13,514 bases of DNA from ZC4RG35 sp964571765. Lineage in GTDB: Bacteria > Actinomycetota > Acidimicrobiia > Spongiisociales > ZC4RG35. The stretch covers positions 1 through 13,514 of the forward strand of contig CAZNDH010000038.1 in the NCBI GenBank assembly GCA_964571765.1, read 5' to 3'. A program made the position numbers and the translations under genes. The first letter of the stretch is position 1. Every line of letters starts with the position of its first letter. Positions 1-6,423 of this stretch are shown here, in pieces. The notes below the pieces were generated by a model. That model was not told the origin of the DNA, ran no database searches, and saw only the letters and a program-made list of their open reading frames with translations.

Positions 1-197
1 CCCTGTTCGGTGATCGTCCTCAACACCTGAGCAGCGTTCTCGGCAGACGAGAGAACTGGCTCCCCTGGCGTTAGGTGACGACGGTCCGGGGTTGCCCGGC
101 TCGGGGCGCGAGCCGTCTTCGAGCCATGTCACCGGGTCACCCCGTATCGGCTGGCGGCCTCACCACCCGGCTGTCGACCGGTCCCAGTCGGGAGTGT
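1..197. other. left edge, no supportable gene
   Basis: I find no complete gene here. On the minus strand, about the first 70 bases read through without a stop and give an amphipathic-looking stretch ending S-A-E-N-A-A-Q-V-L-R-T-I-T-E-Q at the window edge. This could be the N-terminal part of a gene running off the left side. No convincing start codon, -10 box or ribosome-binding site accompanies it, so I do not call it. The segment at about 172-190 holds only a short GACCGGTC palindrome and a 4-bp TCCC/GGGA hairpin downstream of the membrane-protein gene that ends at 198. That is too weak to name as a terminator. Confidence 0.3.
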
Positions 198-503
198 CTA
201 GAAGAGGCCGAATACCCGGTGGGTGGTATAGGCCACACCAGCCAGGAACAACAGCCCGAGATACGCCATCACCAGGCGGGTGTCGCCCAGTTTGCATCTC
301 GACCGGACCAGTCCGTTGCGGCGGGCCCGAAAGTAGACCACCAGGGCGATCCCGCTGAACACGGAGACCATCGCCCAAGGTGTCACCAGCCAGGAGAGGG
401 CGGCGATGGTGGCGTAGATGCAGAGTCGCACCGGGTCGAACGGCTGTGATCCCGGTGGCGTTGCCGGGCGAAATGCAGCCGGTGGCTCGGTGCGCCCGTT
501 CAT
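198..503 (-). CDS. small multi-span membrane protein of unknown function, last gene of the lgt-like/radical SAM operon
   Basis: I do not recognise this 101-residue protein. The first ~25 residues are polar and proline-rich. Hydrophobic stretches follow at about 27-40, 42-58 and 77-94, separated by a basic loop (R60, R61, R62, R67, R69, K71), so it is an inner-membrane protein with two or three spans. Two cysteines (C28, C70) lie near the membrane boundary. I chose the ATG at 503 because it overlaps the TGA of the upstream radical SAM gene (ATGA, 500-503), a standard sign of translational coupling, and has a weak AAGGTGG ribosome-binding site in front. The reading frame stays open upstream to 656, but that part lies inside the radical SAM gene in another frame. 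Inference: it works with, or anchors, the radical SAM enzyme at the membrane. The operon position is clear; the function is not. Confidence 0.72.
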   Translation of the reverse strand: MNGRTEPPAAFRPATPPGSQPFDPVRLCIYATIAALSWLVTPWAMVSVFSGIALVVYFRARRNGLVRSRCKLGDTRLVMAYLGLLFLAGVAYTTHRVFGLF

Positions 504-2071
504 CGCGCCACCTTGACCGGGACCGAAACCACCCGTGCCCGGCGGCGGGCCACCTCGGCGATCTTCATCTCTCCTATTGGCCGCCAGGCTTGCGCTGCGC
601 AGAAAGGGGCGCACTGGTCCTGGGAACCCGACCGGGTCCCCACGTGGACACAGCACTGGGTGAGACGCTCTTCGAGCATGGTGTTGATGTCCATGAACGG
701 CTTGACCGTGATCCGCTTTATCCGGGTGCCCACCATCTCCCTCATCGCTTCTTTTTGGCGTCGCGATCCGGCTGCCATCTTGAGGAGAGTGCTGAGGCCC
801 AGGTCACACGTCTCGCATACATCCCGAAACAGGTCGAGGACGGTGGGATGGGTCAAGGAAGTCTGCTCGCTGAGAAGACCGAGGAGTGACGTCTTGACCA
901 GTTCCCTGAGCTCGCCGGTGAGCTCGGGGTCGATGATCCGGTTGCTCACCAGGTCGAGGTGCTCCTTGAGCCGCTCGTGGCCGATGATCGAGACCAGGGA
1001 GCGCCACTCCCCGTCGTCGTTGCGGAGCATGTAGCCCACACTGGCGCAGTGGGGATGGGAGCAAGGCAGGGCGGTGAGGTCGTCCCAGGAGACGATCCCG
1101 CCGGTCTGGGGGTCGAGACGCTTGAGCACACCGGTATGGGTCAGCCGCTCCAGGGGGTTGATCTCCATTGAGCGTCCCGAGCCAAACACCGGCTGGATGC
1201 AGACACCACCAACGAACGGTGTCTCCAAGGCGGTCAGCACCACGGCGCCAATCTCGTCGTCGTTGACCCCGAGGGCGGCGGTCATGGTGAGGGTGGTGAA
1301 GATGCCGGCTTCGCTGAGGCGACTCAAGGCTCGTTCCTTCATCGACCGGAGGTCGGCGGCACGATGGTGGAGGTGGGTCTCCCTCCTGAACCCGTCGAAC
1401 TGGAGATAGACCTCTACCCGATCGCGATGAGCCGTCAGAAGCGCAAGGAGGTCGTCATTCCGTGAGAGGCTCACCCCGTTGGTGTTGACCAGGATCCTGA
1501 CGACGTTTCGCTCCAGAGCCCCTTCGAGGATCTCCTGGAACTGCGGGTGGATCGTTGGCTCGCCACCACTGAGCATGAGGACATCGATTCGCCCCGCTTC
1601 CCGAACCAGTCTCTGGTCGATGTTGGACATCACGTCCTCGACTCTTGCCACTCCGGTCAGTTCGGGCATCGAGTCGGCATAACAGGTGGGGCAGCGCAGA
1701 TTGCAGTTCTCGTTGATGTCCTCGAGGAGGATGCAGGTGTGCTGGGTCTGCATTTCCCCCAGTCCGTAGAGATAAGCCGAGGGAATGGGCGCGTAGTTGC
1801 CCGGGGTGTCGGGGAGATGGACCTTGGTGGGGGCAGTCCACTGCTCCAGGTAGGTGAGGATCTCCAGGTCCTCGTCGTACAGGGTGACAACCTTTCCATG
1901 TGTGGGGCATCCGCGGACCAGCCACACCTGCCCTTCGGCCTCGGCCAGATAGCCGCTCAGTCGAGCGACCTCACCGAGGGGGCGAGCCGGATCCTCATGG
2001 TGGCAATGGGGGCAGAAGGCGTTCACGTAGCGGTGGATGCGGTCCGCCCGCACCGGCATGCCAACGGTCAT
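500..2071 (-). CDS. radical SAM enzyme with extra cysteine motifs, COG1964/tetraether-synthase-like
   Basis: This 523-residue protein has the radical SAM cluster motif C123-x3-C127-x2-C130 followed by Y131, and the SAM-binding GGEP at 169-172. An N-terminal C20-P-H-C23 plus C55-P-T-H58-G resembles the rubredoxin-like iron site of the COG1964 family. The HTC at 111-113 just before the core is also typical of that family. More cysteines follow at 291, 337, 342, 419, 422, 473, 474, 487 and 491, enough for further auxiliary Fe-S clusters. The best-known member, archaeal MJ0619/Tes, couples lipid tails by forming C-C bonds between unactivated carbons. I assign family membership from motifs only, and the substrate here is unknown. 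It starts 19 nt after the lgt-like gene, and its stop overlaps the start of the 101-aa membrane gene. Alternatives are another radical SAM C-C bond-forming or methylating enzyme. The family call is fairly safe; tetraether synthesis is an inference. Confidence 0.82.
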   Translation of the reverse strand: MTVGMPVRADRIHRYVNAFCPHCHHEDPARPLGEVARLSGYLAEAEGQVWLVRGCPTHGKVVTLYDEDLEILTYLEQWTAPTKVHLPDTPGNYAPIPSAYLYGLGEMQTQHTCILLEDINENCNLRCPTCYADSMPELTGVARVEDVMSNIDQRLVREAGRIDVLMLSGGEPTIHPQFQEILEGALERNVVRILVNTNGVSLSRNDDLLALLTAHRDRVEVYLQFDGFRRETHLHHRAADLRSMKERALSRLSEAGIFTTLTMTAALGVNDDEIGAVVLTALETPFVGGVCIQPVFGSGRSMEINPLERLTHTGVLKRLDPQTGGIVSWDDLTALPCSHPHCASVGYMLRNDDGEWRSLVSIIGHERLKEHLDLVSNRIIDPELTGELRELVKTSLLGLLSEQTSLTHPTVLDLFRDVCETCDLGLSTLLKMAAGSRRQKEAMREMVGTRIKRITVKPFMDINTMLEERLTQCCVHVGTRSGSQDQCAPFCAAQAWRPIGEMKIAEVARRRARVVSVPVKVAR

Positions 2072-2090
2072 CGGAGGTCATCCCTCGAAC

Positions 2091-2897
2091 TCATGACACG
2101 CCGCCTGCCCCTATCGGGGCGGGATCCGCCGCCAAGGACTCCGGCCTGGGTCGTCTCCACATGTGGAGGGCGACGGCGGAGGGCACTGCCACCAAGAGGA
2201 ACACTTGTGACCCACTGAGCCCTCCGGCCATCACCGGGTTCTCCCTGACGAACTCGAGGGCGAAGCGGAAGATTGCGTAGGCGAGCAGGTAGAGCTTGAA
2301 GCTGTCTCCTGGACGGCTGAGACGACCGGCGGCGCCGAGCAAGAGTCCCAGGGCGACCAGATGAAAGCCGATCTCGTAGAGGAACGAAGGGTGCATGGGG
2401 AGACCGGCTGCACAGGACGGGCAATAGGGCATGGTGGCCGCCACCTCGGGCGACACGTTGATCCCCCAAGGGAGGGTGGTCGGTGTCCCCACTTGCTCGG
2501 TGAGAAAACAACCGACCCGTCCGACTGCCAGTCCTCCGGCCACCGATGGGGCGAACCAGTCGCCGGTCGAGCCCTGATAACCAATGAGGCGTTTGGTGGC
2601 CAGAACGCCCAGGTAGGCTCCGGCAAGACCGCCGAGAACGCTCTGACCGCCATAGAGCCACAATCCGAGGAGGTCGGGGTCTTCGGCTTGTCCCAGGTAT
2701 TGCCAGCCGGTGCCGAGCTTGGCGAACACGGCACCGGTCAAGAGGCCACCGGCGACCAGGACGGCTAGGCCCGGCGGCCGATTGGGTTCCTTCCGGGTCC
2801 GAGCCCAGAGGACACCCAGCGCGGTGGCTACCCCGAGCACCACGAACAGGTCGTGTGTGGGTATGGGGAAAGGCCCGAGCTGGATGGTCGGGATCAA
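2091..2897 (-). CDS. Lgt-family (prolipoprotein diacylglyceryl transferase-like) integral membrane protein, divergent active site
   Basis: This is a 268-residue multi-span protein of the Lgt fold. It keeps the N-terminal P-I-x-T-H-D segment (12-16), the Lgt signature region V125-G-R-V-G-C-F-L (R127), L-P-W-G (142-145), H169-P-S-x-L-Y-E, and the late arginines R211 and R218 in F-R-F-A-L-E-F-V-R-E. Canonical Lgt moves diacylglyceryl from phosphatidylglycerol to the lipobox cysteine. Here the loop that carries the essential histidine of E. coli Lgt (GGMSFHGG) reads G-G-Q-S-V-L-G-G, with leucine at 88. The asparagine of the GRxGNF signature is a cysteine (C130). A C159-x2-C162 pair also occurs. 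The start is TTG at 2897, overlapping the TGA of the 49-aa gene upstream (TTGA); there is no ATG nearby. Together with the radical SAM neighbour this suggests a lipid-acting enzyme that need not be the true lipoprotein Lgt. The family is confident; the reaction is not. Confidence 0.85.
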   Translation of the reverse strand: MIPTIQLGPFPIPTHDLFVVLGVATALGVLWARTRKEPNRPPGLAVLVAGGLLTGAVFAKLGTGWQYLGQAEDPDLLGLWLYGGQSVLGGLAGAYLGVLATKRLIGYQGSTGDWFAPSVAGGLAVGRVGCFLTEQVGTPTTLPWGINVSPEVAATMPYCPSCAAGLPMHPSFLYEIGFHLVALGLLLGAAGRLSRPGDSFKLYLLAYAIFRFALEFVRENPVMAGGLSGSQVFLLVAVPSAVALHMWRRPRPESLAADPAPIGAGGVS

Positions 2898-3043
2898 GGT
2901 CTCATCCCAAAGACGAGAAGGAGGCAGGCGCCGCCGATGAGGATGACCACCCCACCCACAATGGCCAAGGCGATGACGCAGCCCCGCATCAACCGTCGTC
3001 CGCCGGGATCCTCCGGCGGGACCTGTGGTGGGGTCACCGACAT
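2894..3043 (-). CDS. 49-aa single-span membrane peptide, first gene of the lgt-like/radical SAM operon
   Basis: This short gene is easily missed. It encodes 49 residues: a proline-rich cytoplasmic-type head (about 1-15), a basic R16-R17-L-M-R20-G-C22 boundary, and one hydrophobic helix from about 22 to 45 with two cysteines (C22, C40), ending M-R-P. Support for its being real comes from three signs. There is a strong Shine-Dalgarno GGAGGAG 7 nt before the ATG at 3043. Its TGA (2894-2896) overlaps the TTG start of the lgt-like gene. It also has the topology of small membrane subunits. I do not recognise a family. It could be a small accessory subunit of the Lgt-family protein or simply a leader peptide that couples its translation. 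Confidence 0.68.
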   Translation of the reverse strand: MSVTPPQVPPEDPGGRRLMRGCVIALAIVGGVVILIGGACLLLVFGMRP

Positions 3044-3050
3044 CGAGCCA

Positions 3051-3057
3051 CTCCTCC
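3051..3057 (-). promoter_or_regulatory. strong Shine-Dalgarno for the 49-aa gene
   Basis: Read on the minus strand this is GGAGGAG, then TGGCTCG, then ATG. It is among the clearest ribosome-binding sites in the window and sets the start of the lgt-like/radical SAM operon. It contrasts with the leaderless starts of most single genes here. Confidence 0.6.
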
Positions 3058-3067
3058 GATTCGAGTA

Positions 3068-3084
3068 GGCCGGGCGGTCCGGCC
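3068..3084 (-). other. GC-rich hairpin in the leader of the lgt-like operon
   Basis: A perfect 6-bp inverted repeat, GGCCGG and CCGGCC, with a 5-nt loop. It lies between the M20 gene and the ribosome-binding site of the 49-aa gene. There is no T run. It could end transcription coming from the M20 gene or fold in the 5' leader of the operon. The sequence alone does not decide. Confidence 0.35.
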
Positions 3085-3098
3085 GGTTGCGGCGGCGG

Positions 3099-3129
3099 AG
3101 TCTATGGCACCGGCAGCCGGCGATGTCGA
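3099..3129 (-). promoter_or_regulatory. candidate promoter of the lgt-like/radical SAM operon
   Basis: On the minus strand a TAGACT (3104-3099) fits the actinobacterial -10 consensus TANNNT. A TCGACA lies 19 nt upstream (3129-3124), which is wider than ideal for a -35. Transcription from here would give a leader of about 50 nt containing the GGCCGG hairpin and the GGAGGAG ribosome-binding site. The assignment is weak. Read-through from the M20 gene is the alternative. Confidence 0.25.
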
Positions 3130-3209
3130 CGGATGGTGCCTGGTTCAGTCAGCCCGCACCTGGCGAAGAAGTCAAAGATGGCATAGGTCTGTTACCTGCG
3201 GTGGGTTTC

Positions 3210-4712
3210 TCAGCTGGGCCGGGCGACGCTGGAGAAGTCGGTGGTCAGCAGGGTGGCCCAGAGGTCGATGCCGTACCACAGGTTGGCCAGGCGGATGTTC
3301 TCGTCGGCGCCATGCTGGTTGTTGTCATGGTTGGCGATGGGGAGGACGGCCACCGGAGCGCCGAGGACGTCCTCGAAGAGATGGAGGGGGATGGAGCCGC
3401 CGAAGGTGGGTAGGGCGACCACCTCACCGCCACCTGCGGTCCGGCACACCCCGAGCAAGGTGGTGGCCAGTGGCGAATCCATGGGGATCCGGGCGGCCCG
3501 GTAGCCGGGCATCCTGTCGAGTCGGGCCAAGCGCCGATAGGCGCGTCGCTCATCGGCTGTCGGCTCCCGGTCGATGACGTGGTACCCCTGGGCAACCAGG
3601 TGGGCCTCCACCCGGTCGATCATCACCACCGGGTCGTCGCCGGCGGCGAGGCGGATGTCGACCGATGCGGTGGCTTCGGCCGGTACCACGTTCCTCGCAT
3701 CGGCGCCGATGGCGGCGGCCTTGATCCCCTTGACATTGAAGCTGGGGATCATGAGGCGGTCGGCGTATCGGCCGTCGGAGACCTCGGCGCCCCCGAACCC
3801 GAGCTCATCGCCGAGCCGGTCCTCCACAGGGGGGAGAGCGTCGATGGCTGCCCGATCGGCAGCCGTTATCGGGCGGGTGTCGTCGTAGAAGCCGTCGATG
3901 GTCACCGTGCCCGAGTCGTCCTTGCAGGTGGCGAGAAGCCGAGCCAGCTCGAGGGCCGGGTTGGGCACCCAGTTGCCGTAGTGGCCCGAATGAAGCTCAC
4001 GCTCCGGCCCGTAGACGGTCAGGTCGAATCCGGAGTAGCCGCGGACGCCGAAAGCCACCTGGGGAGCCCGGGTCTGGTGGACCGGCCCGTCGCACAGCAG
4101 CCAGGAGTCGGCCGCGAGCATGGGGGCGAGTTCCTCCATGTACCTCTCCAGGTTGGGGCTTCCGGATTCCTCTTCTCCCTCGAAGAGGAAGACCAGATCG
4201 ACTTGGCGTTCCAGTTTGGCGGCGGCGAGGGCGTCGATGGCCGCGGTGATGGCTGCGAACGGTGCCTTGTCGTCCGAGGCTCCCCGGGCGTAGAGACGCC
4301 ACTCGGGGTCGATAGCTTCTTCCGGACCGGGAAGATCCCGGGAGCGCCCGCCATCGTGCCAGGCGCCGGTGGCGAGCACCGCCCCAAAAGGATTGGTGGT
4401 CCACTCGTCGGGATCGACCGGCTGGCCGTCGTAGTGGACGTAGACCCCGAGCGTGGCAGTGGGCGATCCGGTACGGAGCGCGCCGACGACCACCGGGGTG
4501 GCCCCGGGGAGCTCGACCACCTCCATGGCTGCCCCCCGCTTCGAGAAACTGGCTTGCAGCTCCGCGGCGTTGGCCCGCAGGTCTCCCAGGGACCCGGTGA
4601 CATTGGGTATCTGCAACAGGGACGCGAAGTCGCCGACCACCGCCGATCCGTGCTCCCGACGGTGCTCGGCCGCGGCAACCAGGGCTCTGACCTGCAACGC
4701 GGAGTCGTCCAC
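3210..4712 (-). CDS. M20-family metallodipeptidase
   Basis: A 500-residue zinc-dependent peptidase of the M20 family, probably cytoplasmic, cleaving dipeptides or short peptides. The expected residues are present in order: H93-Y-D95-G-Q-P (metal ligand and catalytic Asp), G144-A-S-D147-D148-K (bridging Asp), G-E180-E181-E182-S (general base and ligand), D209, H241-S-G-H-Y-G at the dimerisation lid domain, and H467 in N-Q-H-G-A-D-E-N. The length is normal for the dipeptidase branch. The frame is open back to 5288, but that overlaps the divergent sigma-factor gene. I place the start at GTG 4712 because the N-terminal helix and L-Q-I-P-N-V-T-G fit the family start, and because a TACGAT -10 box sits 7 nt before it, as at other leaderless genes here. 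The substrate cannot be told from sequence. Confidence 0.9.
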   Translation of the reverse strand: MDDSALQVRALVAAAEHRREHGSAVVGDFASLLQIPNVTGSLGDLRANAAELQASFSKRGAAMEVVELPGATPVVVGALRTGSPTATLGVYVHYDGQPVDPDEWTTNPFGAVLATGAWHDGGRSRDLPGPEEAIDPEWRLYARGASDDKAPFAAITAAIDALAAAKLERQVDLVFLFEGEEESGSPNLERYMEELAPMLAADSWLLCDGPVHQTRAPQVAFGVRGYSGFDLTVYGPERELHSGHYGNWVPNPALELARLLATCKDDSGTVTIDGFYDDTRPITAADRAAIDALPPVEDRLGDELGFGGAEVSDGRYADRLMIPSFNVKGIKAAAIGADARNVVPAEATASVDIRLAAGDDPVVMIDRVEAHLVAQGYHVIDREPTADERRAYRRLARLDRMPGYRAARIPMDSPLATTLLGVCRTAGGGEVVALPTFGGSIPLHLFEDVLGAPVAVLPIANHDNNQHGADENIRLANLWYGIDLWATLLTTDFSSVARPS

Positions 4713-4719
4713 CCGCCGG

Positions 4720-4725
4720 ATCGTA
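4720..4725 (-). promoter_or_regulatory. leaderless -10 box of the M20 gene
   Basis: On the minus strand TACGAT matches TANNNT, followed by 7 nt (CCGGCGG) and then the GTG start. No Shine-Dalgarno is present, so the mRNA would begin at or very near the start codon. No clear -35 is visible. Confidence 0.5.
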
Positions 4726-4847
4726 GGCGGCTTTGCTTGATCGAGACCCCGGGTGGAGAGTGGAGCCGAAAGGTTTGGCCCGGCTCCGGTTCCGGGTATC
4801 TTGAATTTGGGTGCCTGGGGGAGGGCTACGGTGGTTGGCGAGTGAGC

Positions 4848-4876
4848 TTGTCGCGTTATGCGGGTCGTACTAGGTG
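4848..4876 (+). promoter_or_regulatory. candidate promoter of the sigma-factor operon
   Basis: TTGTCG, 17 nt, then TAGGTG, ending 22 nt before the GTG start at 4899; the ribosome-binding site AGGGGAGG (4885-4892) follows. The -10 is imperfect. An alternative -10, TACGGT at 4827-4832, has no well-spaced -35. If the sigma factor controls itself, the true promoter need not match the housekeeping consensus. Confidence 0.28.
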
Positions 4877-4898
4877 AGGTTTGCCAGGGGAGGGGCCG

Positions 4899-5447
4899 GT
4901 GGGTCTGACCGACGAAACCTTCGAGTTGACGCTCGAAGCGGCCCGGGTTGGAGCCGAGTGGGCTTGGGCCGAGTTGTACCGTGCGATGGCCGGACCGGTG
5001 ACCGGCTACCTGGCGAGCCGGGGTGCTCGCGAGCCGGAAGATCTGACCAGTGACGTTTTCCTCCAAGTGGCCCGGAACGTCGACTCCTTCCGCGGGGGTC
5101 TCTCCGGATTCCGCTCCTGGGTGTTCGTCATCGCCCACCGTCGCCTCCTCGACGAGAGGAGAAAGCTGGGACGGCGACCCGACATGGTGGAGCTGGACAC
5201 CGACATTCCGGCAGGTGACGTCGAGGACGAGGCGATCGATCGCCTGGTGGCGAAGGAGATCCACGACGCCTTCGAGTCGCTGACCCACGGCCAGCGCGAC
5301 GTCCTCGCCCTGAGGATCATCGCCGGGCTCACCCTCGCCGAGACGGCTGTTGTCGTAGGGAAGAGAGTCGGCGCGGTCAAGGCCATCCAGAGGAGGGCAA
5401 TCGAGGCGCTACAAGCCCGGCTGGGCGCAGAGGAAGTATCCCTTTGA
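4899..5447 (+). CDS. ECF-type RNA polymerase sigma factor
   Basis: A 182-residue sigma-70 family factor with only the two domains of the extracytoplasmic-function group. Region 2 covers about 22-89, including A-W-A-E-L-Y-R and the core-binding/-10 segment S-D-V-F-L-Q-V-A-R-N through F-R-S-W-V-F-V-I-A-H-R-R-L-L-D-E-R-R. Region 4 covers about 119-172, with H130-G-Q-R-D-V-L-A-L-R-I-I-A-G-L-T-L-A-E-T-A as helix-turn-helix. A short acidic linker separates them. I prefer GTG 4899, with AGGGGAGG about 6 nt upstream, over the TTG at 4881, which would place that ribosome-binding site inside the gene. The stop overlaps the TTG start of the membrane protein downstream, so the two are co-translated. That protein is the likely cognate regulator. 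The stress or signal sensed is unknown. Confidence 0.88.
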   Translation: MGLTDETFELTLEAARVGAEWAWAELYRAMAGPVTGYLASRGAREPEDLTSDVFLQVARNVDSFRGGLSGFRSWVFVIAHRRLLDERRKLGRRPDMVELDTDIPAGDVEDEAIDRLVAKEIHDAFESLTHGQRDVLALRIIAGLTLAETAVVVGKRVGAVKAIQRRAIEALQARLGAEEVSL

Positions 5448-6325
5448 GCGGTTTCGACGTTAACGAAGGTGAAATGGCTCGAGCGCGGATCTCCGATCAG
5501 GACGTCGAGCGGCTCCTTGCCGGGAACCCGCCCGATGATCCCAGCCTCCTGGCGCTGGCGCCGCTGCTGGAACGTCTGAGCACCGAATGGGACCGAAGGC
5601 CCTCTCCAGAGAGCGTCTCGGTGTTCGCCCGCGCTGCTGCCAGGCTGGCTGGCCAACCGAGCACGCCGCCGCCGACTCCGGTGACTCCGGTGCTGTCAGC
5701 GCAGAGACGGTTGCGTCCAAGGCTGGCACTCGCCCTGACTCTCTTGATGGTGGTATCGACCCTGAGCGGAGTGGCCATCGCCGCCGAGAGCTCCCTACCC
5801 GGTGACACCCTGCACGGGGTGAAGCTGGCACTCGAGAAGGTGGGAATCGGTCGGGGCGGGGTCGAGGAGCGTCTCTCCGAGGCCACCCTGCTGGCGTCGC
5901 ATGGCATGCATGATGTCGCCCTGGCCCATGCCGTGGCCGCTCTCACCGCCGAGAACGGTGACGAGGGGATGGCCGACGCGGTGGCTGAGCTCGAGGAAAC
6001 CATAGACAAGCTTTCGTCGGAGGTGCCGGCGAATGCCAACCAGGTGAGGAGCAGGGTCGCCGAGATGCTCCAGTGGATGCTCGACAACGCCGCTCTCATC
6101 GACGACCCGGAAGCCGAGCCGGGAGCCTTCGGACGGGGTGTGGCCGCCATGGCCCGTCAGATAGGCCTCCATCGAGGCGGCTCGGATGATGGGAATGTCC
6201 CCGGGAGCCCGGTGAATCAGGATCACCCAAGTGTCACAGACGAGGGCAACAGGGGGTCATTAGGTGGACCACCAACGGGCCCGCCTGGCCCGCCCACCGA
6301 AGGGATTCCGCCCAACCGTCCCTGA
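5444..6325 (+). CDS. single-span membrane protein with DUF5667-like exported domain, probable anti-sigma regulator
   Basis: A 293-residue protein. The cytoplasmic part (1-90) carries I-S-D-Q-D-V-E-R-L-L and helical segments, then a proline-rich linker. One membrane helix lies at about 93-114. The exported part begins A-E-S-S-L-P-G-D-T-L-H-G-V-K-L-A-L-E-K (114-132), the hallmark of DUF5667-type domains that follow ECF sigma genes in actinobacteria, with more helices to about 240 and a disordered tail rich in Gly and Pro. No zinc-binding HxxxCxxC of ZAS anti-sigma factors is present. I use the TTG at 5444 because it overlaps the sigma stop (TTGA) and follows AGAGGAAG with correct spacing. An ATG at 5474 is the alternative. 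The pairing and topology suggest it restrains the sigma factor until an external signal arrives; that role is inferred. Confidence 0.78.
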   Translation: MSGFDVNEGEMARARISDQDVERLLAGNPPDDPSLLALAPLLERLSTEWDRRPSPESVSVFARAAARLAGQPSTPPPTPVTPVLSAQRRLRPRLALALTLLMVVSTLSGVAIAAESSLPGDTLHGVKLALEKVGIGRGGVEERLSEATLLASHGMHDVALAHAVAALTAENGDEGMADAVAELEETIDKLSSEVPANANQVRSRVAEMLQWMLDNAALIDDPEAEPGAFGRGVAAMARQIGLHRGGSDDGNVPGSPVNQDHPSVTDEGNRGSLGGPPTGPPGPPTEGIPPNRP

Positions 6326-6351
6326 ACCCGCTGATGCCCCCGAAGACCGTG

Positions 6352-6378
6352 GGGCCGGTGTTGGGGAGACACCGGCCC
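6352..6378 (+). terminator. strong GC hairpin after the sigma/regulator operon
   Basis: A perfect 10-bp stem, GGGCCGGTGT and ACACCGGCCC, with a 7-nt TGGGGAG loop. It begins 27 nt after the stop of the membrane regulator and stands just before the promoter of the next gene. There is no T run after it, as is common for actinobacterial hairpin terminators. Its position suits insulating the two transcription units. Confidence 0.65.
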
Positions 6379-6389
6379 GACGGTTCGCG

Positions 6390-6417
6390 TTGAACATCAC
6401 CACCCTGCTCGTATCCT
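6390..6417 (+). promoter_or_regulatory. leaderless promoter of the DUF2905 gene
   Basis: TTGAAC (6390-6395), 16 nt, TATCCT (6412-6417), then 6 nt to the ATG at 6424. This is the best complete -35/-10 pair in the window. There is no Shine-Dalgarno, so the transcript should start at or next to the ATG. Confidence 0.6.
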
Positions 6418-6423
6418 GAGCCA

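Noticed and set aside
60..200. Possible tRNA or small RNA in the GC-rich left edge
   Set aside because: I could not fold a cloverleaf or find a TpsiC-like arm on either strand.
3579..4877. Long open frame (432 codons) on the plus strand opposite the M20 gene
   Set aside because: It mirrors the codon structure of the M20 gene, whose catalytic motifs are all in the minus-strand frame. The product is low-complexity Gly/Val/Asp-rich with no motif.
4842..4877. 11-codon GTG frame just upstream of the sigma-factor gene (possible leader peptide)
   Set aside because: No ribosome-binding site, the distance from the TACGGT box (9 nt) does not fit the leaderless pattern, and a frame this short is expected by chance.
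4713..5288. N-terminal extension of the M20 frame
   Set aside because: It overlaps the sigma-factor gene on the other strand, has no M20-like sequence, and a -10 box sits right before GTG 4712.
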